Assembly: GCA_030247675.1 (NCBI GenBank)
Contig: JAOTRX010000004.1
Span: 50,910-114,909, forward strand
Origin: Desulforhopalus sp.
GTDB lineage: Bacteria; Desulfobacterota; Desulfobulbia; Desulfobulbales; Desulfocapsaceae
Direction: 5' to 3'
Length of the DNA stretch: 64,000 nucleotides
Position 1 is the stretch's first letter; every line of letters begins with the position of its first letter. Positions 1 to 8,026 of the stretch are shown here, piece by piece. Under the pieces are notes generated by a model. That model was not told where the DNA came from. It saw only the letters and a program-made list of their open reading frames with translations, and did no database searches. Both the position numbers and the translations under genes were made by a program.

Positions 1-1
1 G

Positions 2-1039
2 CGTATGCCTGGTATGGATGGTGCGGAGTTGTTGGAAATCATTAAAGATAAATACCCACACACCATACGCATCATGCTGACCGGACAAGCTGACGAGCTT
101 TCTATTCTCCGAACTGTTGGGGTTGTTCATCAGTTTTTGGCTAAACCCTGCGATCCTGAGAAGCTTAAAATGATCCTTCTGCAAACCAGTTCCCTGCAGG
201 ACATGTTGTCGGATGGTCGATTGAAAGATCTCATCTCGCAATTAGGCGCATTGCCCAGTTTGCCATCAACCTATGCCCGATTGCAGAAAGCTCTTGCCAC
301 TCCTGATGTTGCAATTAGTGAACTAGGTAATATTATCGCGCAGGACATAGCTATGACGGCTAAAGTTCTCCAGCTTGTTAATTCCTCGTTTTTTGGAGTT
401 TATTCAAGGGTCGACAATCCTGGTCGTGCAGTCGCCCTGCTTGGTATTGACACCATCAAAGTGCTCGTCCTTGGCCTGGAGCTTTTTTCCAAAATCAAAA
501 TCTCAGATGAAATCTTCCCGATTGATCGACTTTGGCGGCACAGTCTTTTGGTTGGTAAGATATCGAAGGCTATCGCCGTCGGGCAGTCTGATGAAAAGAC
601 TTTGATTAGTAATACCCTCCTTGCCGGCACCTTGCATGATCTGGGCAAACTGGTTCTGATCTCTTCCCTTCCAGAGCTATATCGACAGACTATTGATATG
701 GCGCGAGAAAAAAATATCACCATGCGGGAGGCGGAAGTAGCCGTCTTTGGCGCAACACAGAGTGCGGTTGGATCATATCTTGTTGGTCTTTGGGGCTTTT
801 CCGGTCCGATAATAGAAGCAATCGGTTTTCAAAACAATCTGGAAAATATTCCGTCAGATGCTTTCAGCCCAACCCTTGCTGTTCATGTGGCAAATGTTCT
901 GTACTATCGCAACCGTCCGGAAGAGATAATCGGCAGACCGGCCAATATAAACATACCAGTCATCGAACGACTTGGCCTGTTGGATAAGTTGGGAGAATGG
1001 GAGAAGCTTTGTTCAGAGATACTGCAAAATGAAGACTGA
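2..1039 (+). CDS. Response regulator with HDOD domain (5' end outside window)
   Basis: The reading frame is open at the left edge, so the gene begins upstream. The first visible residues, RMPGMDG, are the conserved segment just after the phosphorylated aspartate of a receiver domain. The aspartate itself lies outside the window. The receiver continues to about visible residue 75, with the conserved lysine in FLAKPCD. An HDOD domain follows from about residue 80 (ISQLGALPSLP..., then LAGTLHDLGKL). HDOD is an HD-related output domain, often without catalysis, found in signalling proteins. Two sensory genes follow on the same strand after a 300-bp gap. The role is a phosphorylation-controlled regulator; its target is unknown. 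Confidence 0.88.
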   Translation, partial: RMPGMDGAELLEIIKDKYPHTIRIMLTGQADELSILRTVGVVHQFLAKPCDPEKLKMILLQTSSLQDMLSDGRLKDLISQLGALPSLPSTYARLQKALATPDVAISELGNIIAQDIAMTAKVLQLVNSSFFGVYSRVDNPGRAVALLGIDTIKVLVLGLELFSKIKISDEIFPIDRLWRHSLLVGKISKAIAVGQSDEKTLISNTLLAGTLHDLGKLVLISSLPELYRQTIDMAREKNITMREAEVAVFGATQSAVGSYLVGLWGFSGPIIEAIGFQNNLENIPSDAFSPTLAVHVANVLYYRNRPEEIIGRPANINIPVIERLGLLDKLGEWEKLCSEILQNED

Positions 1040-1341
1040 AATTCTTTGATGGAGGGAGGAAATCATTCTGCATTGGCCACATAAGCCGTTGTCAAACAAT
1101 AACATGGCCGATCTGGAACCCGGAACGGCATAAGGAGCCGTAAGGAAATGGATTTAAATGACCATGTTATTTCCTAACGGCTCCTAAGCACAGAGAGTCA
1201 TATCCTCCGGGATTTGACGAACCTCAGAAAAAAAAGGATACTCAATTACATATACACTGGTGGATCTTTTTTGCAGCCGGTTTTCGAGGAAAGGGCGAGA
1301 TCCCAAACAGATAAAATCACAACATCAATTAAAATCCCGAA
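1040..1341. other. Gene-free stretch with two overlapping inverted repeats
   Basis: No coding frame is supported here. A 17-nt inverted repeat (arms 1133-1149 and 1169-1185, 16 of 17 positions pairing) overlaps a second inverted repeat (arms 1098-1107 and 1162-1171). The two cannot form fully at the same time. No clear T-run follows, so this is not a standard intrinsic terminator. Confidence 0.6.
1133..1185. repeat. Long inverted repeat (17-nt arms)
   Basis: Arms AGGAGCCGTAAGGAAAT and ATTTCCTAACGGCTCCT enclose a 19-nt loop. The left arm of the second palindrome (AATAACATGG, 1098-1107) can pair with CCATGTTATT at 1162-1171, which invades the loop and right arm. Confidence 0.7.
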
Positions 1342-2508
1342 ATGATTGAGCAAAAAAATTCAAGCCATGGCGAGGGCAGCATCCCATTACGATTGCAGGT
1401 GCGACAAGGTTCATCTCACAATCCGGATGTGGATGAGGCGGTTCGTGAGTTGGCGGCCCAAATTAGCCAGCCGAACGCTCAGATCTATATGGTTTTTTTT
1501 TCTGACGAGTTCGATCCGCAACAAATTGGTAAAGCATTAAAAAAACATTTCCCCGGACCTGTTATTGGTTGCACGACGGCCGGACAGCTTTCGGAAACAG
1601 GGTTTCAGCGTGGTGGTCTCTCAGGCGCCTCACTGGCCAGCGCCGAGTTGTCAGTCATTCCTTACCTGATCCACCCTCTCTCCTCATATACCGAACAGAT
1701 AGCTGAAATGGGCAGGGATATTCAAAAGCAGTTATCTCCTTCTGGGTTGCAAGCGTTCGGCTTCTTGTTGGTGGATGGACTTTCGATGAAAGAAGAGCAG
1801 TTGATTTCCGCATTGTATATGGCACTCGGTAATGTTCCGATTGTTGGCGGATCAGCTGGGGATAGTTTGAAATTCAAACGAACTTTTGTGTATTACGACG
1901 GTGTTTTGTTACAGGATGCTGCAGTATTCACCTTGTTTTTAACTTCTCTGCCATTTTATGTTTTTAAACACCAACATTTCCTTCCGTCATCCACTAGGCT
2001 TGTTGTAACAGAGGCAGATCCTGAGCAACGTATTGTCAGGGAGATCAACGGCGAACCAGCAGCCGAGGTCTATGCGCAACTGATTGGAACAACCGTCGAT
2101 CGACTGACGGCGGATGAATTTTCTCGACACCCTCTGATGCTGCGTCTTGGTACCGAGTATTATGTGCGGTCAATTTCCAATGCACTGCCTGACGGAAGTC
2201 TGAAATTTTTCTGCGGTATCGATACCGGCCTTGTACTCACCATTGGTAAGGGTGATTCTGCGATTGATGCCTTAAAGAGAGAGATGCAGAAAGTCAAAGA
2301 AGTTGTGGGCGAACCGACAATCATCATTGGCTGTGACTGTATCCTTCGAAGGCTGGAAATGGAGGCGCACAATTTAGATGATAGTGTTGGTGACCTGATG
2401 GCCAAGAGTAAAGTTGTCGGGTTCAGTACCTATGGAGAACAGATCAATTCAGTTCATGTCAACCAAACCTTCACGGGAGTAGCAATTGCAGGGGGAAAAA
2501 TTGAGTGA
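1342..2508 (+). CDS. FIST domain sensory protein
   Basis: A 388-residue soluble protein with the FIST N-terminal and FIST C-terminal pattern. The signature region VIGCTTAGQLSETGF lies near residue 75, GGSAGDSLKF near 170, and IGCDCILRRLE near 330. FIST proteins are predicted small-ligand sensors, often proposed to bind amino acids, and are commonly encoded beside signalling genes. The start has a poor ribosome-binding site, but the N-terminus fits the family. Its end overlaps the next gene, a histidine kinase, which suggests the two work together as sensor and transmitter. The ligand is unknown. Confidence 0.85.
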   Translation: MIEQKNSSHGEGSIPLRLQVRQGSSHNPDVDEAVRELAAQISQPNAQIYMVFFSDEFDPQQIGKALKKHFPGPVIGCTTAGQLSETGFQRGGLSGASLASAELSVIPYLIHPLSSYTEQIAEMGRDIQKQLSPSGLQAFGFLLVDGLSMKEEQLISALYMALGNVPIVGGSAGDSLKFKRTFVYYDGVLLQDAAVFTLFLTSLPFYVFKHQHFLPSSTRLVVTEADPEQRIVREINGEPAAEVYAQLIGTTVDRLTADEFSRHPLMLRLGTEYYVRSISNALPDGSLKFFCGIDTGLVLTIGKGDSAIDALKREMQKVKEVVGEPTIIIGCDCILRRLEMEAHNLDDSVGDLMAKSKVVGFSTYGEQINSVHVNQTFTGVAIAGGKIE

Positions 2509-3568
2509 ACGTAAAGATATAGAAATCATTACAAAGCTTGAAGCCAAGCTGAAGGCACAACAAAAAACCATTGAAGTGCTTATGAATGCAGCAGAACAGC
2601 GGGCCTCCGATGGATTGTCCTCAATGGAAATCCTTTCCCAGAATCTTGCACTTGAGCGTGTTGTTCAGCAGAAAACCAGCAATTTGCAGCGACAGGGAGA
2701 GGAGTTAAAGAAGGCATTACATGAGCTGCAACTCTCCCAGACGCAGCTCCTCCAAGCCCAGAAACTGGAGTCGGTGGGCCAGCTTGCCGCTGGTATCGCT
2801 CACGAAATTAACACGCCAACCCAGTACATAAGCTCAAATTTGGACTTTCTTGCTGATTCATTTACCGATGTAAAGCGCCTCGTTGATAACTTGAAAGGAT
2901 TACTGCAACAGATTGACCAGGGGACTCCGATTGCCGAACCATGTAAGATGGTCGAGAACCTTTTAGAGGAACTTGACTGGAAATATCTGGAAACCGAGAT
3001 TCCTACGGCAATTGAGCAGTCCCGGGAGGGGGTTAAACGGGTGACAACCATTGTTGGGGCGATGAAAGAATTTTCACACCCGGGCAGTAGAGAAAAGGAT
3101 TATTATGATCTCAATAGAATTCTTGAAACTACAATTACCGTTACCAGCAATGAATGGAAATATTGCGCTGAAATTGAGACCCATCTTGCTGCAAATCTCC
3201 CGAAAGTTTATTGTCTTTCAGACGAGATAGGCCAGGTTTTTCTAAATATCCTCATCAACGCTAGCCATGCCATTGCCAGTAAGAATATGGCAAATAACGA
3301 AAAAGGGAGAATTACAATCTCCAGTCGCCACACCCAGGACTATGTTGAGATTTGTATCGAAGACACCGGAATTGGTATTCCGGAGAATATCCGGGAAAGG
3401 GTGTTTGATCCCTTTTTCACCACAAAAGAAGTCGGGAAAGGGTCTGGTCAGGGTTTGGCAATTGCACATGATGTCATTGAGAATAAGCATGACGGCACAC
3501 TGAGGCTTACTTCCGTGGTTGGCGTTGGAACAACTTTTACTATCCAGTTGCCCATCAAAGGAAAGTAA
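2501..3568 (+). CDS. Sensor histidine kinase, cytoplasmic
   Basis: No membrane segment is visible. A coiled-coil N-terminus (about residues 1-90, rich in Q, E and L) leads to an H-box ESVGQLAAGIAHEINTP. A HATPase domain follows, with N-box (NILINASHA), G1 (DTGIGI) and G2 (GKGSGQGLAIA). Two starts are possible: TTG at 2486 or TTG at 2501. I prefer 2501 because GGGGGA lies 5-6 nt upstream and the codon overlaps the stop region of the FIST gene. This translational coupling implies that the FIST protein is its sensory partner. No dedicated response regulator follows; the truncated HDOD regulator upstream is a candidate. Confidence 0.88.
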   Translation: MSERKDIEIITKLEAKLKAQQKTIEVLMNAAEQRASDGLSSMEILSQNLALERVVQQKTSNLQRQGEELKKALHELQLSQTQLLQAQKLESVGQLAAGIAHEINTPTQYISSNLDFLADSFTDVKRLVDNLKGLLQQIDQGTPIAEPCKMVENLLEELDWKYLETEIPTAIEQSREGVKRVTTIVGAMKEFSHPGSREKDYYDLNRILETTITVTSNEWKYCAEIETHLAANLPKVYCLSDEIGQVFLNILINASHAIASKNMANNEKGRITISSRHTQDYVEICIEDTGIGIPENIRERVFDPFFTTKEVGKGSGQGLAIAHDVIENKHDGTLRLTSVVGVGTTFTIQLPIKGK

Positions 3569-3636
3569 GTGCACGGATCCAGTCACTCATATGGAAAATA
3601 CATGAAATAACAATACAAAGAGGAGGTAGTACGGCA

Positions 3637-4182
3637 ATGAAAAAGTTGTTTTTGGGAACAATGCTGCTGGCGTCGGCCATGGTTTTCCCTGTACCAACAA
3701 TGGCTGAGGTAAACGTCACCATCGGTATTCCTGTGCCGCATATCCGAATACCCATGCCCCCGCGTATTGTGGTTGCTGAGCCGCCGCGACTGGTGGTGAT
3801 TCCCGAGACCTATGTCTATGCCGCTCCCGACATAGACGAAGACATCTTCTTCGTTGACGGCTGGTGGTGGCGGCCGTGGGAAGGACGGTGGTATCGGTCC
3901 CGGCATCATAGCTCTGGCTGGCATCGATACAAGGGGGAACCCACTTTCTATCGCCATGTCCCAAGAAGTTGGAGGAACGATTATCGGGAGGGTATTTGGC
4001 GAGGACATCGGTGGCACGCGGAACCACTGCCTCATGATCGGGTCCAACGGAACTGGAGAAGCTGGAAATCGGACAGGCACTGGGAAAGGAACCACCGGTG
4101 GAACGTCCAGGATTTACCAAGGCGGGATAATCACCGATATCCGGTCAGGGATTCGCACCGGGGGCATTCCCGTAACTATTGA
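3637..4182 (+). CDS. Secreted Trp/Arg/His-rich protein
   Basis: A 181-residue protein with a clear signal peptide (MKKLFLGTMLLASAMVF..., cleavage near TMA-E). A Pro/Ile/Val-rich segment follows, then a strongly basic and aromatic C-terminal half built of W-x-x-R, HRW and RHW motifs (GWWWRPWEGRWYRSR). Similar short exported Trp-rich proteins occur in Geobacter-like and other deltaproteobacteria, without an assigned function. It has a good ribosome-binding site (GAGGAGG, 10-11 nt upstream). It stands alone, between the kinase and a convergent gene. It is likely periplasmic or surface-bound, possibly binding polyanions; that is inference from charge only. Confidence 0.8.
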   Translation: MKKLFLGTMLLASAMVFPVPTMAEVNVTIGIPVPHIRIPMPPRIVVAEPPRLVVIPETYVYAAPDIDEDIFFVDGWWWRPWEGRWYRSRHHSSGWHRYKGEPTFYRHVPRSWRNDYREGIWRGHRWHAEPLPHDRVQRNWRSWKSDRHWERNHRWNVQDLPRRDNHRYPVRDSHRGHSRNY

Positions 4183-4221
4183 GAAGGGCTGAGAAAGGAC
4201 GGTCGCCTGGCCCTCAGGGGA

Positions 4222-4761
4222 TCAGCGCCAGACCCGTTGTAGAGATTCGACAACCAGGCCGTACAGGTTGGGCCGGGTGGTGCTGAGCACCACCTGGCCG
4301 CCGAAACCGACTTCGTTTTTGAATTTGATGGTTGTATTGCCGGCGGTAAAGCTGGGTTTGCCTATGTCTCCGACGCGGTAGACGATTCGGGAAAATGGCC
4401 GCCGGAGTCCGGTCGTCGTGAAGGGGCCGCCGGTGTGGTAGAAATCGTCGACCTCTTCCGGGGCTATGCGCATCGGCGGCAGGCCGCGCGGGTCGGCGAA
4501 GGTCACTGCCGTCTGCACGAGTAGGCCTTTTTCGGCAATAAAATCTTCTGTAACATCCAGATCAAAGAGGGAATTGTGCCAGGTCAGAGCGGCACTTTCC
4601 CCGTCAGCCAGGATAACCGACAACAGCTGCCGCCCGGTTGCGCCGTCTTTTAGCAGCAGCCGGGTATACCATGGAACGGTGATCTGCAGACCAAGCCAGG
4701 CCGCCAGGATCGTGCCGGCCAGAACGGCCGGCACGAGGAGTTTTTTGCGACTGAACTCCAT
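4222..4761 (-). CDS. DUF1850 family protein, TRAP-associated
   Basis: A 179-residue protein with one N-terminal hydrophobic segment (LLVPAVLAGTILAAWLGLQI) and a DUF1850-like body: LTWHNSLFDLDVTEDF, then LPPMRIAPEEVDDFYHTGG. DUF1850 proteins are typically encoded beside TAXI-type TRAP transporters. This one starts 6 bp after the TAXI binding protein, so it should be co-transcribed with it. It is probably anchored in the inner membrane facing the periplasm. The biochemical role of the family is not established. A transporter accessory role is inferred from context. Confidence 0.82.
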   Translation of the reverse strand: MEFSRKKLLVPAVLAGTILAAWLGLQITVPWYTRLLLKDGATGRQLLSVILADGESAALTWHNSLFDLDVTEDFIAEKGLLVQTAVTFADPRGLPPMRIAPEEVDDFYHTGGPFTTTGLRRPFSRIVYRVGDIGKPSFTAGNTTIKFKNEVGFGGQVVLSTTRPNLYGLVVESLQRVWR

Positions 4762-4767
4762 TGACCT

Positions 4768-5754
4768 CTATTTAATGACGCCTTGCTCTTTGAAAAACTT
4801 GGCGGCACCATTGTGAATGAATTTTTGCGACTCGGCATTGGCCTGTTTAACGGCCATCTCAGGAGTCAGCTTGGCAACTTCCTTGGCAACGGCCGCCAGG
4901 TCCTTCTGGTTGGCAAAGATGGCGCTGACGATCTGGTACATCCTGTCTTCCGGGAACTTGTCCATGGCCATCAGCACGGCGGTGATCGCCAGGGTATTGA
5001 CGTCGGCCTCGACGCTTGCGTAGCTGCCTTTGGCAAAGACGGTTTTATGAAATACCCCGGGGTTTTCCTTCTGGATCTTCTCGGCATTGTCGCCATCGAT
5101 GGGCAGAAGGACCATCTTCAGGCCGGAGGTGGAGGCCAGGTCGATTATCGAGCCGGTGGGCACCGCCCCGCTCCAGAAGAAGGCGTCAAGTTTGCCGTCT
5201 TTCAGGCCGGCAACACATTCGGTTGCACCAAGTTTCTCACGTTTGAGATCCTTATCCATGTCGATGCCGAGTGACTTAAGCACATAGGCTGCCTGTTCTT
5301 CCGTGCCGCTGTTGGGGGCGCCGGTGGAGACCCGCTTGCCTTTGAGGTCGGCCAGGCTCTTGATGCCGGTGCCGTCCTTGGTGACCACATGCAGCGGTTG
5401 CTCGTAAAAGCCCATGACGATACGAACGTTGAATTTACCGTTCAATCCCGGCATCTTGCCTTCATTGACCCAGGGTACGTGATAGTCATAGGCAAAGGCC
5501 ATACCCGCCTTGCCGGCGGTGAGCAGTTTGAGATTGTCCAGGGCCGCGGTGGTGGCCTCGGCGGTGGCCTCGGTACCGGCAACCTTCTGGGTGACCAGAC
5601 CGCCAATGGCGCCGCCGAGCGGATACCAGACGCCGCCCGTTCCACCGGTGACAATACTAAATGACAGCTTGTCCTGAGCCTTTACTGGCTGGGCGTACGA
5701 GGCTACCAGGAATACCAGGGCGATGGCCAGGTACATCATGCTTCTTGCCTTCAT
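4768..5754 (-). CDS. TAXI family TRAP transporter substrate-binding protein
   Basis: A 328-residue periplasmic binding protein. The frame is open to 5853, but ATG at 5754 is preferred. It gives a clean signal peptide (MKARSMMYLAIALVFLVASYA...VKAQ) and has GGGGAGGAAG just upstream. The mature N-terminus shows the TAXI hallmark FSIVTGGTGGVWYPLGG, followed by LKGKRVSTGAPNSGTE. TAXI proteins deliver carboxylates or amino acids to a TRAP permease. The partner permease is the fused protein upstream at 5904-7793. Between the two lies a 54-bp repeat copy, which may separate expression of the permease and the binding protein. Confidence 0.93.
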   Translation of the reverse strand: MKARSMMYLAIALVFLVASYAQPVKAQDKLSFSIVTGGTGGVWYPLGGAIGGLVTQKVAGTEATAEATTAALDNLKLLTAGKAGMAFAYDYHVPWVNEGKMPGLNGKFNVRIVMGFYEQPLHVVTKDGTGIKSLADLKGKRVSTGAPNSGTEEQAAYVLKSLGIDMDKDLKREKLGATECVAGLKDGKLDAFFWSGAVPTGSIIDLASTSGLKMVLLPIDGDNAEKIQKENPGVFHKTVFAKGSYASVEADVNTLAITAVLMAMDKFPEDRMYQIVSAIFANQKDLAAVAKEVAKLTPEMAVKQANAESQKFIHNGAAKFFKEQGVIK

Positions 5755-5852
5755 CTTCTTCCTCCCCATAAATGATTTTGGTAACGGAGAAATTCGTTTC
5801 TTTTTATAGAAAGAATTTCGTGGAGCTGCGCATCCCCGAAAAGGGGCACTCA

Positions 5853-5906
5853 TACCGCAAGGGCAAACGTTTCGTTTGAGCAGACAAGCTACTCAACTCA
5901 GCTTTA
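5853..5906 (-). repeat. 54-bp 3'-end hairpin repeat, copy A
   Basis: In minus-strand sense the element begins TAAAGCTGAG and ends CCCTTGCGGTA. Its first three bases are the TAA stop codon of the TRAP permease. It contains the hairpin GAGTAG-CTTGT-CTGCTC. Relative to the other copies, the change in the stem replaces a G-C pair by G-U. Confidence 0.9.
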
Positions 5907-7793
5907 GGCGGTAACGCTGCCTGCGACAGTCCTATGAACCATCCAGTTGCGGATGACAACAACCATGCCTATGCCAACAGGCACTAAGCCAACCAGCGAA
6001 AAATCAATAACCTTGATCACCATGAATACGGCGATGATAATGAGGATCGCCCGTTCAAAGACATTGAGTGGCCCGCGAAAGTAGGCGACGATGCCCAGCG
6101 ACAGGAAAAATAAGGAGAAACTGCTGTTGAGCACCGCCTGGATAAATCCCGGCAGCGTCGCGCCGATGATCAACAGATTGGCGCCTTCTTGGGTTGCCGC
6201 AAACAAAAACGGCACGAGAAAAGCTGGCAGAGAATACTTCCAGGCCTGCATCATCGATCCGAACGGATTGCCCCCGGTTACCGCGGCGGCGGCCGACGGC
6301 GACAGCCCAACCGGCGGGGAGACCTCCGATAACACGGCGAAATAAAAGGCCAGGAGATGCGCCACATAATCGGGAACGCCCACCTTGACGAGGGCGGGGG
6401 CGACCATCACCACCGTCATGATATAGGTGGCGGTAATCGGCAGGCTGAGGCCGATGACAAAAGAGGTGAACAAGGCTAGAAACAGGGCGATGATGATCGA
6501 TCCGCCGCTCAGCGACATGATGATCGTCGAGATCTTCAGGCCGAGGCCGGTGAGCGAGAAGACGCCGACAATGAGCCCGGCGGCGGCCAGCAGGACAGCG
6601 ACAGGCAGCATGTTCCGGGCACCGTCGATGGTTGCCAGGACGATCTTCTTCGGCAGCAGCCATTCTTCGCGGTCCTTGCTGAGAAAGCTTGCGGCAATGG
6701 TCGTGGCTATGGCGCCGAGAGCCGCCATTTCCGGGGAAAGGTTCCAGCCGACGAGGAGGGCGATCAGTACCACCAGGGAGATGAGATGGTAGCCTTGCTT
6801 TCTCAACACCTGCCAGACCGGCTGCGCCACTTCCTTAGGTGGGTTGAAATGCATCTTCCGCGCCTCAAGTTCCACCATGACCAGGGTGCCGATGTAGTAC
6901 AGCAATGTCGGCATGGACACCATCACCACCACGTCCCAGAAGGAGATCTTCAGGAACTGCATAATGAGAAAGGCCCCGGCGCCCATCAAGGGCGGCGAGA
7001 TCACGGCGCCGATGCCGCCAGCCGAGATGAGGCCAGCGGCCATATCGGGGGTGTAGCCCGCCTGGCGGAGGATGGGCCACATGATCGGAGTCACCGACAT
7101 GGTCGTCGCCACACCGCTTGCCTGCGGTCCGCCGAGCAGGGCGGTGGTCACCACCGCACCGCGTCCGGCGCTGGCCGAACTGCGGCCCATTACCGACAGG
7201 GACATATCAAGCCAGAATCTGCCGGCTCCCGCCGCATCCATGAACACCCCATAGACCACGAAGAGCATGACAAAGGACACGCTGACCGAGATCGGCACGC
7301 CGAACACCCCTTCCAGGGTCATGGTCATATGACCGACGATGCGGTCGAGATCGTAGCCCTTATGGGCAAGCGGTCCGGGGATATAATTGCCCAGGCAGGC
7401 GTAGAGGAGAAAGCCCACCAGCACGAGGGTAAAGGCGGTGCCCACCGTCCGCCGCGACAACTCCACCAGCATGAGGATGGTCAGGATGCCGAAGACCATG
7501 TCCCAGGTTTCCGGCAGGGTCGAGCGGCGGATGAATTGGTCGAGGTCGTAAAGGGAGTAAACGATGGCGGCAATGCCAAGCAGGGCAAGGACAATGTCCA
7601 CTCTGTTCAGCCATTTGTTTGCCTTTGGTGAAAACGGCAGGGTGAGAAAGCCGAGGACCAGGATAAAGGCTACATGGACCATACGGAAGGCGTAGGTCTC
7701 AATCGTCGCTGCCGCACCGTAAACTGACCAGGCCACAAAGGCGAAAAAGAGCACACCCAAGATGACCTGTTTGCTGTCTCGAAAAACTCCCAT
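5904..7793 (-). CDS. TRAP transporter fused permease (4TM + 12TM)
   Basis: About 629 residues, almost all hydrophobic. An N-terminal small-subunit (DctQ-like) part occupies roughly the first 170 residues. It is fused to the large DctM-like subunit (FVMLFVVYGVFMDAAGAG, GGIGAVISPPLMGAGAF, LPITATYIMTVVMVAP). This fusion is usual for TAXI-TRAP systems. ATG at 7793 is chosen because GGAGAGG precedes it and MGVFRDSKQ is a sensible N-terminus; an upstream ATG at 7829 has no such support. The stop codon is contributed by repeat copy A. It acts in the inner membrane as an ion-coupled carboxylate or amino-acid importer with the downstream binding protein. Confidence 0.93.
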   Translation of the reverse strand: MGVFRDSKQVILGVLFFAFVAWSVYGAAATIETYAFRMVHVAFILVLGFLTLPFSPKANKWLNRVDIVLALLGIAAIVYSLYDLDQFIRRSTLPETWDMVFGILTILMLVELSRRTVGTAFTLVLVGFLLYACLGNYIPGPLAHKGYDLDRIVGHMTMTLEGVFGVPISVSVSFVMLFVVYGVFMDAAGAGRFWLDMSLSVMGRSSASAGRGAVVTTALLGGPQASGVATTMSVTPIMWPILRQAGYTPDMAAGLISAGGIGAVISPPLMGAGAFLIMQFLKISFWDVVVMVSMPTLLYYIGTLVMVELEARKMHFNPPKEVAQPVWQVLRKQGYHLISLVVLIALLVGWNLSPEMAALGAIATTIAASFLSKDREEWLLPKKIVLATIDGARNMLPVAVLLAAAGLIVGVFSLTGLGLKISTIIMSLSGGSIIIALFLALFTSFVIGLSLPITATYIMTVVMVAPALVKVGVPDYVAHLLAFYFAVLSEVSPPVGLSPSAAAAVTGGNPFGSMMQAWKYSLPAFLVPFLFAATQEGANLLIIGATLPGFIQAVLNSSFSLFFLSLGIVAYFRGPLNVFERAILIIIAVFMVIKVIDFSLVGLVPVGIGMVVVIRNWMVHRTVAGSVTA

Positions 7794-8026
7794 CGTCCTC
7801 TCCTTGGCTGGTTCTGAAACAAAGAGCATGTACAGGCCGGGTCAACCGGCAATGTTTGTCAACGGCTGAAAGACACGCGAAGCGGAGGGGTAACTTATGG
7901 TCAGTTTGGGCGGGTTGTGCAAAAGGCAGTGCCCTGATTTTCTTCTCCGATCAGGGCAAAATTACTCGTTTATTCGAGCATGTGCAATTTTTTTCGGCAG
8001 CTTTTCGGCCGATGCCTTGAATAGTT

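Noticed and set aside
1251..1276. Possible sigma-54 promoter before the FIST gene
   Set aside because: The GG to GC spacing is 9 rather than 10 and the flanking bases do not match.
7929..7957. Inverted repeat GCCCTGAT / ATCAGGGC
   Set aside because: Considered as terminator of the gamma-glutamyltransferase gene, but the stem is short, the loop long and no convincing T-run follows on the minus strand.
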